Part shown: positions 37,193 through 46,449 of the stretch, piece after piece
Numbering within the stretch: position 1 is the first letter of the stretch
How the letters are laid out: every line of letters begins with the position of its first letter
The notes under the pieces: generated by a model
Told to the model about the DNA's origin: nothing
Databases searched by the model: none
Seen by the model: the letters and a program-made list of their open reading frames with translations, nothing else
Made by a program: the position numbers and the translations under genes
Source of the DNA: Rhodoferax potami
Lineage (GTDB): Bacteria; Pseudomonadota; Gammaproteobacteria; Burkholderiales; Burkholderiaceae_C
Direction of reading: 5' to 3'
DNA: 64,000 bases
NCBI RefSeq assembly: GCF_032193765.1
Contig: NZ_JAVBIJ010000001.1
Coordinates: 620,001-684,000, forward strand

Positions 37193-38971
37193 TCACGCGT
37201 TGAACTGCAACGCGGCCAACCCCGCATAGACGCCGCCCTTGGCCACCAACTCCGCATGGGTCCCTTGCTCGACCAATTCGCCGTGGTCGAGCACCACGAT
37301 CAAATCTGCTTTTTGGACGGTCGCTAACCGGTGGGCAATCACTAATGTGGTGCGGTCGCGCATCGCGGACTCCAAGGCCGCCTGCACCATGCGTTCACTC
37401 TCGGCATCCAGCGCACTGGTGGCCTCGTCCAGCAAAAGCAGAGGCGGGTTTTTGAGCATGGCGCGTGCAATGGCAATCCGTTGGCGTTGTCCGCCAGACA
37501 AGCGCACGCCCCGCTCGCCCAGGAAGGTGTCATAACCCTCCGGCAGCGCTTCGATAAATTCATGGGCGAAGGCCGCCTGGGCTGCGGCTTTGACCTCCGC
37601 ATCGGTCGCGCCAGGTTTGCCGTAGCGGATGTTTTCGATAGCACTGCTCGAGAAAATCACCGCATCCTGCGGCACGATGCCTACGCGCTGTCGCAGCGCA
37701 TCGAGTGCCAGCTGCCGTGTTTCTGAGCCGTCCAGCACAATGCTGCCGCTCTGCGGATCGTAGTAGCGCAGCAGCAGCTGAAACACGGTGCTTTTGCCGG
37801 CTCCGCTGGGCCCGACAATCGCGACCGTTTGCCCGGGCAGCACGTTCAAGTGGAAGTTTTTCAGGGCTTGCTGTTGAGGGCGTGACGGGTAATGAAAGTT
37901 GACTGCTTCAAATTGAATAGCACTCCCCGCAATAGGCATGGGCGCAATCACTGGTTTAGCCGGTGAACTAATGGGCGACTGGGTGCCCAGCAACTCCATC
38001 AAACGCTCGGTGGCGCCGGCGGCCCGCAGTAGATCCCCATACACCTCACCCAGCACCGCAAATGCGCTGGCCAAAATGATCACATACACCACGGTCTGGC
38101 CCAAGTGCCCGGCGGTAATGCGCCCCTCGGCCACGGCTTGGGTGCCTTGGTACAAGCCCCACAACAAAGCCGCACTGGTGGCAATGATGATGAAGGCCAC
38201 CAGGCCCGAGCGCATCAGGCTGCGTTTGGCGGCCGTGGCAAAGGCGTTGTCGGTCGAGCTGATGAAGCGCTGGGTCTCCCGGTCTTCGGCCGTGTAGCTT
38301 TGCACCACCGGAATCGCATTGAGCACCTCCGCTGCGATGGCGCTGGAGTCGGCCACCCGGTCCTGGGAGGCTCGTGAGAGCTTGCGCACCCGCCGACCGA
38401 ACCACAAACTGGGTAAAACAATCAGCACCAAAACAGCCAGCACCTGCAGCATGACGACCGGGTTGGTCCACACCAGCACAGCCAACGCGCCCACCCCCAT
38501 GACCGCGTTGCGCAAGCCCATGGACAGCGAAGAGCCCACTACGGTTTGCACCAGCGTGGTGTCAGCCGATAGGCGCGAGAGGACTTCACCGGTCTGGGTG
38601 GTTTCAAAAAACTCCGGGCTCTGCCGAAGGACATGGCTGTACACCGCATTGCGCAGGTCGGCGGTGACCCGTTCACCCAGCCAGCTCACCATGTAAAAGC
38701 GCGCTGCAGAAAACAGCCCCAAGGCCACAGCCACCGCAAAAAGGGCTGCAAAGTGATTGCGCAGCGCCATCACCTGGGTCCCTTTGTCTGCTTGCACCAG
38801 GCCCCCGTCGATCAAGCTGCGCAGCGCCACCGGAAAGGCCAGGGTCGCCACCGCTGCCAGCACCAGAAACACCAGCGCCATGGCAATCCGCCCGCGATAC
38901 GGCCTCAAAAACGGCAGCAAGCCACTCAAAGACTTGGGGTTGGTCGATTTGGGGCGTTCAGAGGTACTCAT
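37193..38971 (-). CDS. ABC exporter, MsbA/ABCB-type half-transporter
   Basis: A 592-residue fused membrane-ATPase exporter that would work as a homodimer. Six hydrophobic segments occupy residues about 20-310 (FFETTQTGEVLSRLSADT coupling region). The ATPase has Walker A GPSGAGKST, Q-loop in GIVPQDAVIF, signature RLSGGQRQR, Walker B LLLLDEATSALD and H-loop VIAHRLATV. ATG 38971 is used rather than the non-ATG codon two residues earlier. The substrate is unknown; a lipid or hydrophobic compound is usual for the family. A single gene, divergent from the alpha/beta hydrolase. Confidence 0.88.
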   Translation of the reverse strand: MSTSERPKSTNPKSLSGLLPFLRPYRGRIAMALVFLVLAAVATLAFPVALRSLIDGGLVQADKGTQVMALRNHFAALFAVAVALGLFSAARFYMVSWLGERVTADLRNAVYSHVLRQSPEFFETTQTGEVLSRLSADTTLVQTVVGSSLSMGLRNAVMGVGALAVLVWTNPVVMLQVLAVLVLIVLPSLWFGRRVRKLSRASQDRVADSSAIAAEVLNAIPVVQSYTAEDRETQRFISSTDNAFATAAKRSLMRSGLVAFIIIATSAALLWGLYQGTQAVAEGRITAGHLGQTVVYVIILASAFAVLGEVYGDLLRAAGATERLMELLGTQSPISSPAKPVIAPMPIAGSAIQFEAVNFHYPSRPQQQALKNFHLNVLPGQTVAIVGPSGAGKSTVFQLLLRYYDPQSGSIVLDGSETRQLALDALRQRVGIVPQDAVIFSSSAIENIRYGKPGATDAEVKAAAQAAFAHEFIEALPEGYDTFLGERGVRLSGGQRQRIAIARAMLKNPPLLLLDEATSALDAESERMVQAALESAMRDRTTLVIAHRLATVQKADLIVVLDHGELVEQGTHAELVAKGGVYAGLAALQFNA

Positions 38972-39151
38972 GGGCAATCAGGTAAGGGTGATGGGCCGGG
39001 CTGCAAGGCGATTCGCAGAATTAAAGCGTGTGCCGGTGAGCCACTGAGTATTGCGCAATCTGCCGGAGAGACACCTGAGCGGGACTTTGCGGTTTGTTTC
39101 ATTTTGTTGCACATCAGTCGATGTAAGCTCATGAAAAAAATAGGAGGAACC

Positions 39152-40017
39152 ATGGAGACTCGAAAAATGCATATCCAAGGCATGGAGGTACAGGTGGAGG
39201 GGAGCGGACCGCGCACGGTCCTGATGTTGCATGGATGGCCAGACACCCTGGCCGTGTGGGACGGCACTGTTCGCGCCCTGCAAAACAATTACCGGTGTGT
39301 GCGTTTGACGCTCCCCGGCTTCGGTGACGTGCAGGAGCGGCCCCCGGTGGTGCCCAAGCTGGATGATGTGGTGGATGCCCTGGTCGCGGTGATTCAAACC
39401 GTGAGCCCCGGCGCACCGGTCACCTTGATGCTCCATGACTGGGGTTGCATTTTTGGCTACGAACTGGCGATGCGACACCCCCAGCGGGTGGAGGCCGTAG
39501 TCGCCATCGACATTGGGGACCACAATGCGCGGGCGTATCTCCAGTCCTTGTCGCTGAAACAGAAATTGGCGGTGGCAGCCTACCAGCTCTGGCTGGCCAA
39601 AGCCTGGATGGTGGGGCGCTACTTGCACCCCGGCCTTGGTAACCGGATGACGCGCTGGATGGCAGGCCTGATGCGCTGCCCCGTGCCGGCTCCACAGCTC
39701 AGCTGGACCATGAACTTTCCCTATGTGATGCAGTGGTTCGGCATGCGGGGGGGCTCCGCACCCGCCCGGTGAAGCTGACCTGTCCGGTGTTGTATGTGTT
39801 CGGGGAGCGCAAACCCTTCATGTTCCATTCTCCGCGCTGGCTGCATACCTTGCGCGCCTCAGAGGATGGCGCAGCCCACGCGCTGCGCTGCGGGCATTGG
39901 GTGATGCTTGAACAACCGGAGGCCTTTCACGCCCTGGTGCTGCGATGGCTGGCCGGCCGTGAGCGGCGCAAGAGCCATCGCTCTGTTCAGGAATTGCAGG
40001 TTTTAAGAGCCAAATAG
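39152..40017 (+). pseudogene. Alpha/beta hydrolase with frameshift at a G7 run
   Basis: An alpha/beta hydrolase of about 288 residues if repaired. ATG 39152 follows AGGAGG. The oxyanion region VLMLHGWPDT and the nucleophile-elbow position LMLHDWGCIFGYELA (Asp as in epoxide hydrolases or haloalkane dehalogenases) are seen. After WFGMRGG the frame ends at a TGA (39770). The next frame continues LRTRPVKLTCPVLYVFGERKPFMFHSP and GHWVMLEQPEAF (catalytic His), stopping at 40017. The break coincides with seven G at 39747-39753; eight G would restore MRGGLRTRP. Sequencing error or a real slippage site. Confidence 0.82.
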
Positions 40018-40066
40018 GGCCATGGCGCATGTAAATATTGCGCTAGATGCTACTATTTTTGTAGCA
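40010..40066 (-). repeat. Interspersed 57-bp repeat, copy E (hydrolase / attH spacer)
   Basis: On the minus strand it reads TGCTACAAAAATAGTAGC, then TAGCGCA, then ATGCGCCATGGCCCTATTT. It overlaps the last bases of the hydrolase gene and sits in the convergent gap before the AttH-like gene. Confidence 0.75.
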
Positions 40067-40073
40067 AATCATT

Positions 40074-41219
40074 TCAGATCTTGAGCGGGCTGGCATAGCC
40101 CGTCATCTCCAGATAGCCGCGGCCCACCAGCTCTGCGCTGGTGTTAAACACTTCACACAGGCCTTCCCAGTAGATCGCGCCGGTCGAATTGCGACTGTCG
40201 AGTTCCTGGTCGTCCAGCAGGGCTTTGACCGTAAAGCTGCCCGCAGGCGTGCGCACCAGCCACTCCACGGGGTAGCTCGCGCGGCTGGCCGGGCTGGTCC
40301 ATCGGCGCTGTGGGGTGAATGCAAGCTCTCCCTGTGCAAACACCTGGCGCACGCCTTGGCCACTGCGGTAGGAGCCGCCGTCCCACAGGGCCGTGTCTTC
40401 GGCCGTCCGCAGGCGAAAGGCTGTCAGCGCACCCCCATCCAGCATGTTGATACCGATCCAGTCCCAGCCTACGGCGTTCGGGTGCAGCACCTCTTGGCTC
40501 CATTCGTGGTCCAGCCAAGCGGTGCTGCCGGTTGCCAAGCGGTACTTCTGATCCTTGAGCGTCACGCTGCCGCGCGCCTGCAACTGGGGCACGCTGTAGT
40601 AGTAGCTGGCTTGCTGCGCCTGCGGGCCTTTGCGGGAGAGGCCGTCCACCCCCTGCAGCAGCACCGGCTGGCTGGCCTGCAACTCCAAGTCCAGCACAAA
40701 GTCAGTCGCAAGGACACGCGCCTGCAGATGCGGCCCCGACCGCTGCAAAAACCAGTCGCGAATAACTACCGCTGTGTCTTTGGTGCTGGCATGGGCCACA
40801 TCGGCCGGGTTACTGCCTGCGGGCTCGCCCGACCAGCGGGCAATCCGCTGGTCATGCCAGAGCTTGCGGCCCTGCACATCGGTGACGGCTGCATGGGCAA
40901 AGAGCAGGTGCCGCGCTGCCAGGCGGGATTGCATGCCCTGTGTGGCCTCCACCCGGCTGCGAAAAAAAGTCACTTGAAAGCCCAGCAGGCGGGAGGCCTC
41001 ACCTCGGTCGCTTGGTACCCGCGCATAACCCGTCACATACCACCACTCGGTTTTGAACGCGTTGTGCGAGCCCGCATCGCGCGGAAAGCGCAGGGTCGCC
41101 GGTGGCAATGCCTGTGCACCGGGCGGCAGTGACGCCAACATCGGCGCCAGTAACAGCTGTCGCCTGAGAGGGCTGAAGCGGCCGGGCGCAGAGAGGGGAA
41201 AGCGGTTCGGGGCGGACAT
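40074..41219 (-). CDS. AttH/CrtC-like lipocalin-domain hydrolase
   Basis: A 381-residue exported protein. An N-terminal signal-like segment (RRQLLLAPMLASLPPGAQA) is followed by the CrtC/AttH double-lipocalin fold: HNAFKTEWWYVTGYARV, AHAAVTDVQGRKLWHDQR, and STAWLDHEWSQEVLHPNAVGWDWIGINMLDGGALTAF. Relatives are annotated as carotenoid 1,2-hydratase-like, but no carotenoid gene is nearby. Family members are often encoded next to a LolD ATPase and an FtsX-like permease. Here such genes lie at 47535-50198 and 55527-56183 on the same strand, separated by other modules. The function is unknown; an envelope role is inferred. Confidence 0.82.
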   Translation of the reverse strand: MSAPNRFPLSAPGRFSPLRRQLLLAPMLASLPPGAQALPPATLRFPRDAGSHNAFKTEWWYVTGYARVPSDRGEASRLLGFQVTFFRSRVEATQGMQSRLAARHLLFAHAAVTDVQGRKLWHDQRIARWSGEPAGSNPADVAHASTKDTAVVIRDWFLQRSGPHLQARVLATDFVLDLELQASQPVLLQGVDGLSRKGPQAQQASYYYSVPQLQARGSVTLKDQKYRLATGSTAWLDHEWSQEVLHPNAVGWDWIGINMLDGGALTAFRLRTAEDTALWDGGSYRSGQGVRQVFAQGELAFTPQRRWTSPASRASYPVEWLVRTPAGSFTVKALLDDQELDSRNSTGAIYWEGLCEVFNTSAELVGRGYLEMTGYASPLKI

Positions 41220-41240
41220 GCGGTGGGGGAGGGTAGAGGT

Positions 41241-42242
41241 TTAGCGTGCAAGGGTTTGCGAGGCGGTGTGTGGATCTTCGCCGGTGGCTTGCCGGGTGAT
41301 GGCGGCCTGGGCCAACAGCCAGTCGCAAAACGCCTGGATCTCCGGCCGGCTGCTATTGCGGGCGCCCACCAGCAGCCAATACACCATGGGGGTATCGATG
41401 CGCCCGCCGGGCAACACCTCTACCAGGTCGCCGCTGGCCAGGCTGTCGGCCACTAGCGGCATGCGGGCCAGCGCAATACCCTGGCCGGTGAGTGCGGCCT
41501 GAGCAATTTGGTGGGCGTAGTTGAAGTACATCCAACGCTTGGGTTCCAGTCTCGGTTGTTGGTTCAACTCCAACCACCGCCGCCAGGTTAGCCACTCTAT
41601 GTGCTGCACCCGGTGGGTATCGCTGGCTTCCAGCAAGGCGAATCGGGCCAGGTCCGCGGGCTTGCGCAGGGGCGCGCCACTTTTGAGCAACCAGGGGCTT
41701 GCCACGGGGGTGAGCTGTTCGCCGAACAGGCGCACCGCATCGGCCCGCACACTGCCGGGCTGGGTGTAGCGGATGGCCAGGTCCACATCGCTGGTGTCGA
41801 GGTCGACCGGGTTGTCGGTCGCATCAATCCGGATATCGATATCGGGGTACTCGGCCTGAAAGGCCTCCAGCCGCGGAATCAGCCACATCGAGGCAAACGA
41901 CGCCCAGGTCGAAATCGCCACACTCTTGCGCCCCGCCGTGCGGCGAATCTGGCGCACTGCCGCATCAATCCGCTCCAGCGAGGGCATGGCCGCACGCAGC
42001 AGTTGCCCTCCAGCGCCGGTGAGCTCGACTGCACGGGTGTGCCGCAAAAACAGGGGCACGCCGACTTCTTCTTCCAGCGACTGGATCTGCCGGCTGACGG
42101 CGCTTTGGGTCAATGCCAGCTCCTCGGCGGCCGCCCGAAAATTGAGGTGCCGCGCTACCGCCTCCAAGGCACGCAAATGGCCCATGGAGATCGGGCGGGT
42201 GCGCAAGCGTATTTCAGTATTTGGGGCGATGGCATCAGACAT
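41241..42242 (-). CDS. LysR-family transcriptional regulator (GcvA-like)
   Basis: A 333-residue regulator. The N-terminal winged helix-turn-helix is at about 20-80 (LRALEAVARHLNFRAAAEELALTQSAVSRQIQSLEEEVG), followed by a LysR substrate-binding domain (AISTWASFASMWLIPRLEAFQAEYPDIDIRI). It resembles the GcvA subgroup. It is divergent from a DUF2917 gene with a 126-bp shared upstream region, so that gene is the likely target. The inducer is unknown. Confidence 0.9.
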   Translation of the reverse strand: MSDAIAPNTEIRLRTRPISMGHLRALEAVARHLNFRAAAEELALTQSAVSRQIQSLEEEVGVPLFLRHTRAVELTGAGGQLLRAAMPSLERIDAAVRQIRRTAGRKSVAISTWASFASMWLIPRLEAFQAEYPDIDIRIDATDNPVDLDTSDVDLAIRYTQPGSVRADAVRLFGEQLTPVASPWLLKSGAPLRKPADLARFALLEASDTHRVQHIEWLTWRRWLELNQQPRLEPKRWMYFNYAHQIAQAALTGQGIALARMPLVADSLASGDLVEVLPGGRIDTPMVYWLLVGARNSSRPEIQAFCDWLLAQAAITRQATGEDPHTASQTLAR

Positions 42243-42368
42243 GGGGCAGCCTCATGGCGGGATTGATTCATGCGGTATCGGAATGAATAGCATAGCCCGA
42301 AATCATTGGACGGTACAGCAGGCCGGGCGGATCATTCAAGTGCCTGTTCACCCCTTAAGGAGTTTTTT

Positions 42369-42839
42369 ATGCCATCCCGCGAGTCCTTGTCTTCATCGCC
42401 CGCCTTGCAATCCTTGAAGTTGCCGCACGGCCATGCGGTCACCCTGAAGCCGCGCACCGCCGGTGTGTTGCAGGTGGTCAGCGGGCGGGCGTGGGCAACG
42501 CTGGATGTGGCGCGCCACACACCGCTGGCGGACGCGGGGGACCATTTCGTTGCCTTGGGGCACGATCTGCCGCTGCGCGCCGGGCAGCGGGTGGTGGTGG
42601 AGGCGTGGCCCTACCACGGGCAAGACAGCGTCCGCCTGAAATGGGTGCCTTTGCCCGAGAGCGGCGCGGCCAGCCGCTGGCAAGCCACGGTGGTGGAGCC
42701 AGCCCGCGACATCGGCGATGGGCTGGCACTGGTGGCTCGCTCCATGTTGCGCCTACTCGCCGGTTTGGCGGGTTTTGGCGACTACTTGGTGGCCGGCCGT
42801 GGCCGGGTGCTGCGGGGCTTGGAGTCCAACGCGCCCTGA
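42369..42839 (+). CDS. DUF2917 domain protein
   Basis: A 156-residue soluble protein. The DUF2917 core is at residues about 18-75 (PHGHAVTLKPRTAGVLQVVSGRAWATLD ... GDHFVALGHDLPLRAGQRVVVEAW). AAGGAG lies upstream of ATG 42369. DUF2917 genes are commonly divergent from a LysR gene in Burkholderiales, as here. The biochemical role is unknown; the fold is presumed cupin-like. Confidence 0.82.
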   Translation: MPSRESLSSSPALQSLKLPHGHAVTLKPRTAGVLQVVSGRAWATLDVARHTPLADAGDHFVALGHDLPLRAGQRVVVEAWPYHGQDSVRLKWVPLPESGAASRWQATVVEPARDIGDGLALVARSMLRLLAGLAGFGDYLVAGRGRVLRGLESNAP

Positions 42840-42859
42840 GGCATCGGGCCCACAGCGGC

Positions 42860-43882
42860 TCAGGTGCTGTGGCGTATCTGCAGGGTGTAGCCCAGGTCGA
42901 TAGCGCTGCTGTCAGATGGCTCGCCCTGCATCAGCCCCATCAACATGCGGGCTGCGGCATGGCCGATCTCGGCGCGCGGGGTGCGCACCGTGGTGAGCGG
43001 GGGCACCATCTGGTCGCTGCCTGTCAGGTCGTTGAAGCCGGCAATCGCAACCCGCTGCGGCACCGGGACACCGGTTCGCATTGCTGCCAGCAGTGCGCCT
43101 TGGGCCAAGTCGTCGTTGCAAAAAAAGATGGCATCCACCGGTGGTGTCTGCCCCATGATCTGCTCGAACATGCGGGCCCCCAGGGCCAGTGACGAGGGCG
43201 CCGGGTTAAGCCACTCCAAAACCTCGTCATACAGCCCCGCATCCACCAGCGCACTGCGCCAGCCCGCCAAACGCTGCAGGGTGCGCGGGTCGAGTTGCGC
43301 AGCGGCAAACGCAATCCGCCGGTAACCCTGCGCGATCAGGTGGCGCGCCATGTCCCGCCCCGCATCCCGCTGCGAAAAGCCCACACAGTGGGAGCCGGCG
43401 GGCGCATCAGTGGTCATCAAGTGCACACACGGGACACCGCTTTGCGCAATCAGGAGCCTGGTGGCCTCGGTGCGCTCCAAGCCGGTCACCACCAGGCCCG
43501 CTGGGCGGTGGAGCAGCTGCTCGCGCAGCAGGGTTTCCTCTTCGCTGGGGTCGTAGTGGGTGATGCCGATCAAAGTTTGAAACCCCGCTTGCCGCAAGGT
43601 GTGTTGCAGCGCCTCCAGCAGGTCCACAAACAAGGCGTTTGACAACATCGGGATCAGCACCGCCACATGGCTGCTCTGCCCGGAAGCGAGCGCCCGCGCT
43701 GCAGGGTTGGGCACATACCCCAGCGTATCGGCCGCTGCACGCACTTTCGCCACCAGATCCGGCGCAACCGCACGCTCACCCCGCAGCGCCCGCGACACGG
43801 TGATCGGGCTGACGCCTGCCAGTTGGGCAACATCGGACAGGGTCACACGACCAGTGGCCCGCGGGCGGAGGGGGGAGTTCAT
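42860..43882 (-). CDS. gntR: LacI-family regulator, gluconate-type (GntR-like)
   Basis: A 340-residue repressor. The LacI helix-turn-helix and hinge are at residues 12-65 (TLSDVAQLAGVSPITVSRALRG ... LGYVPNPAARALAS), then a periplasmic-binding-like effector domain (HVAVLIPMLSNALFVDLLEALQ). It is divergent from gntK with two palindromes in the shared 181-bp region. The gluconate assignment rests on the adjacent gluconokinase. No phosphotransfer domain is present. Confidence 0.88.
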   Translation of the reverse strand: MNSPLRPRATGRVTLSDVAQLAGVSPITVSRALRGERAVAPDLVAKVRAAADTLGYVPNPAARALASGQSSHVAVLIPMLSNALFVDLLEALQHTLRQAGFQTLIGITHYDPSEEETLLREQLLHRPAGLVVTGLERTEATRLLIAQSGVPCVHLMTTDAPAGSHCVGFSQRDAGRDMARHLIAQGYRRIAFAAAQLDPRTLQRLAGWRSALVDAGLYDEVLEWLNPAPSSLALGARMFEQIMGQTPPVDAIFFCNDDLAQGALLAAMRTGVPVPQRVAIAGFNDLTGSDQMVPPLTTVRTPRAEIGHAAARMLMGLMQGEPSDSSAIDLGYTLQIRHST

Positions 43883-43925
43883 GGGCTAGGGAAACTACTG
43901 AATGGGTTTTTAAAATCTTCTCATA

Positions 43926-43939
43926 GGATAGCGCTATCC
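43926..43939. promoter_or_regulatory. Operator palindrome, regulator-proximal
   Basis: GGATAGCGCTATCC, a perfect 14-bp palindrome with the central CG typical of LacI-family operators. It lies 44 bp upstream of the LacI-family gene start, suggesting autoregulation. The 14-bp core is identical to the second operator, 107 bp away centre to centre. Confidence 0.8.
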
Positions 43940-44030
43940 GACGACACGGGGTGAAGGTAGTTACCCGTATCGTCCAGAGCCGCTGGGTGCATTGCTTTGC
44001 ACATTAGATGCGGCATTTTTTTGATTCGAA

Positions 44031-44048
44031 TTGGATAGCGCTATCCAA
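44031..44048. promoter_or_regulatory. Operator palindrome, gntK-proximal
   Basis: TTGGATAGCGCTATCCAA, a perfect 18-bp palindrome ending 15 bp before the gntK ATG. A possible promoter, TTGCAC-N17-TTTGAT (43997-44025), would start transcription inside it, so bound repressor would block initiation. The centre-to-centre distance to the other operator is about ten helical turns, compatible with a repression loop. Confidence 0.8.
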
Positions 44049-44063
44049 AAAATACAGAGTGAT

Positions 44064-44570
44064 ATGAATTCGATTGTCATCATGGGAGTCGCCGGTTGCG
44101 GCAAATCCAGCGTAGGGGCCCGGGTGGCCCAGGCCATGGCTTGGCCGCTGGTGGAGGGCGATGACCACCACAGCGAAGCCAACCGCCACAAAATGCAGTC
44201 CGGCATTGCGCTGACGGATGCCGACCGCCAGGGCTGGCTCGCGACCTTGGCTACGCAGATCACCTTGCAGCCCTGGGGCGTGGTGGTGACCTGTAGCGCC
44301 CTCAAGCGCAGCTACCGCGAGCGCCTGCGGCAGGCGAGCCCGGGCTTGCGCTTCGCCTTTTTGCAGATTTCACAAACGGAGGCCCAGGCCCGGGTCACCG
44401 CCCGTGCGGCCCAACATTTTTTCAACACCGCACTCGTGGACAACCAGTTCGCCACGCTGGAGTCGCCTGAGGGCGAAGCCGGGGTCTTGACGCTGGACGC
44501 CACCCGCTCGCTGGATGCCTTGCAAACCGAAATCTGCACGTGGCTCTTGCCTGCCAAGGAGCTTGCATGA
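44064..44570 (+). CDS. gntK: Gluconokinase
   Basis: A 168-residue GntK/IdnK-type kinase phosphorylating gluconate to 6-phosphogluconate. Walker A GVAGCGKSS (residues 7-15), substrate segment EGDDHHSEANRHKMQSGIALTD, CSALKRSYRERLR, and a late F-L-Q-I and AAQHFF region. ATG 44064 was chosen because the in-frame start at 44031 lies in the operator. The stop overlaps the TRAP small subunit by 4 bases, joining kinase and transporter into one operon. Confidence 0.94.
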   Translation: MNSIVIMGVAGCGKSSVGARVAQAMAWPLVEGDDHHSEANRHKMQSGIALTDADRQGWLATLATQITLQPWGVVVTCSALKRSYRERLRQASPGLRFAFLQISQTEAQARVTARAAQHFFNTALVDNQFATLESPEGEAGVLTLDATRSLDALQTEICTWLLPAKELA

Positions 44571-45103
44571 GTCAGCACTCCGAAACTGCGGCCCCCGAGT
44601 CCACCCTGTCTGCACCGCGCCCGAGCGCCTTTGCGCGCATCACCCAAGTGCTGATGGCCACGTGCCTTGGCGTGATGGCGCTCTCGGTGTTTGTGAATGT
44701 GGTGCTCCGCTATGGCTTTGGTAGCGGAGTGGCCGCCAGCGAAGAGCTTTCCCGCTTGTTGTTTGTCTGGATGGTGTTCATCGGCGCGGCAGCCGCTTAC
44801 CCGGCAGGGGAGCACATGGCATTCACCAGCCTGGTGGCCATGCTGAAGGCGCATCCGGTGCGCCTGGCCTTGGCCACTGCTTTCATTCGCGTGTTGGTTT
44901 TGTTGGCGTGCGGCATGTTGGCGCACGGAGCCTGGCAGCAGATCGTGGTGGGGTTGGACAGCTACTCGGTGGTCTTGGGCTACCCGACGGCTTTGCTGCC
45001 GATGCCCGCATTTTTGTGTTCCTTGTCGATCGGTGCGATGGCATTGTGGGAATTGATTCAACGCACACCGCTCGACCTCGGTCATGCGGCAGAGGTGGAG
45101 TAA
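44567..45103 (+). CDS. TRAP transporter small permease (DctQ type)
   Basis: A 178-residue DctQ-family membrane protein with four hydrophobic segments. The family core VNVVLRYGFGSGVAASEELSRLLFVWMVFIGAAAAY spans residues about 43-80. ATGA overlap with gntK. It works with the large permease and the periplasmic binding protein encoded just downstream. Substrate inferred as gluconate or a related sugar acid from the kinase and regulator. Confidence 0.93.
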   Translation: MSQHSETAAPESTLSAPRPSAFARITQVLMATCLGVMALSVFVNVVLRYGFGSGVAASEELSRLLFVWMVFIGAAAAYPAGEHMAFTSLVAMLKAHPVRLALATAFIRVLVLLACGMLAHGAWQQIVVGLDSYSVVLGYPTALLPMPAFLCSLSIGAMALWELIQRTPLDLGHAAEVE

Positions 45104-45107
45104 GGCC

Positions 45108-46400
45108 ATGAGCAACGAAGCATTGGCGTTTGTGGTGTTCTCGGTCGGTATGCTGACCCTGATGGGCATTGGCATGAACATGGGCTTGGCACTGGTCCTG
45201 ACCGGCGCCGGCATGGCCTGGGTGCTGGACTTCTGGGACACCCAGTTGCTCGCCCAGAACCTGGTGGCAGGGGTGGACAGCTTTCCGCTGCTGGCGGTGC
45301 CGTTTTTCATTCTGGCCGGTGAGCTGATGAACAGCGGGGGCATCAGCCGCCGCATCATCACCATGGCGCAAGCATGGGTGGGGCACATTCGCGGTGGGCT
45401 GGGCTTTGTGGCCATCGGTGCTGCGGTGCTCATGGCGAGCATGAGCGGGTCGGCGTTGGCAGACACCGCCGCTTTGGCCACTATTTTGATGCCCATGATG
45501 CGCCAGCAGGGCTACCCGATGCACACCTCGGCCGGCTTGATCGCCTCGGGCGGCATCATCGCGCCCATCATTCCGCCGAGCATGCCGTTTGTGATTTACG
45601 GCGTGACGACCAACACCTCGATATCGTCCTTGTTCCTTTCGGGCATCGTTCCGGGGCTGATCATGGGGGCCGGATTGATCGTCGCCTGGAAGCTGGTGCT
45701 GCGCAATCTGGACCTGCCCGAGGGGCAGCCGCTGCCCCTGCGTGAGCGCTTGCAGGCCACCCTCAAGGCGTTCTGGGCGCTGTTGATGCCGATCATCATC
45801 ATCGGAGGCATGAAAACCGGCGTTTTCACGCCCACCGAAGCGGCTGTGGTGGCCGCGTTTTACGCCCTGGTGGTAGCGCTGTTTGTTCACCGCGAAATGC
45901 AGGTGTCAGCGGTGTACGGCGTGTTGGTGCGTGCTGCCAAAACCACCGCCATCGTCATGTTCTTGTGCGCCGGTGCCCAAGTGGCCAGCTACATGATCAC
46001 GCTGGCCGATTTGCCCAGCGTGCTGACCGGATGGCTGGGGCCGCTGGTGGAGAGCCCGCGCTTGCTGATGCTGGTCATGATGCTGGTCCTGGTGCTGGTG
46101 GGCACTGCCCTGGACCTGACACCGACCATCCTGATTTTTGCGCCGGTGATGCTGCCGATTGCGGTGAAAGCCGGCATTGACCCGGTCTATTTCGGCCTGA
46201 TGTTTGTGCTCAATGGCGCCATCGGCCTGATCACGCCGCCGGTGGGCACGGTGCTCAATGTGGTGGCCGGCGTCGGGCGCTTGCCGCTGCACCGGGTGAT
46301 CCAAGGGGTGAATCCCTTTTTGATCACCTATGTGCTGATTCTGCTGCTCTTCGTGCTGTTCCCGCAGATCGTGACCGCACCGGTCGCGTGGATGCGCTGA
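45108..46400 (+). CDS. TRAP transporter large permease (DctM type)
   Basis: A 430-residue DctM-family subunit with about twelve hydrophobic segments. Conserved blocks are MSGSALADTAALATILMPMM, ASGGIIAPIIPPSMPFVIYG and FGLMFVLNGAIGLITPPVGTVLNV. It starts 4 bases after the DctQ stop. It uses a sodium gradient in known members. Confidence 0.95.
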   Translation: MSNEALAFVVFSVGMLTLMGIGMNMGLALVLTGAGMAWVLDFWDTQLLAQNLVAGVDSFPLLAVPFFILAGELMNSGGISRRIITMAQAWVGHIRGGLGFVAIGAAVLMASMSGSALADTAALATILMPMMRQQGYPMHTSAGLIASGGIIAPIIPPSMPFVIYGVTTNTSISSLFLSGIVPGLIMGAGLIVAWKLVLRNLDLPEGQPLPLRERLQATLKAFWALLMPIIIIGGMKTGVFTPTEAAVVAAFYALVVALFVHREMQVSAVYGVLVRAAKTTAIVMFLCAGAQVASYMITLADLPSVLTGWLGPLVESPRLLMLVMMLVLVLVGTALDLTPTILIFAPVMLPIAVKAGIDPVYFGLMFVLNGAIGLITPPVGTVLNVVAGVGRLPLHRVIQGVNPFLITYVLILLLFVLFPQIVTAPVAWMR

Positions 46401-46449
46401 GTCCCCCCTTTTTTTCTTGTAACAACAACACCCACCCTGGAGACACACC

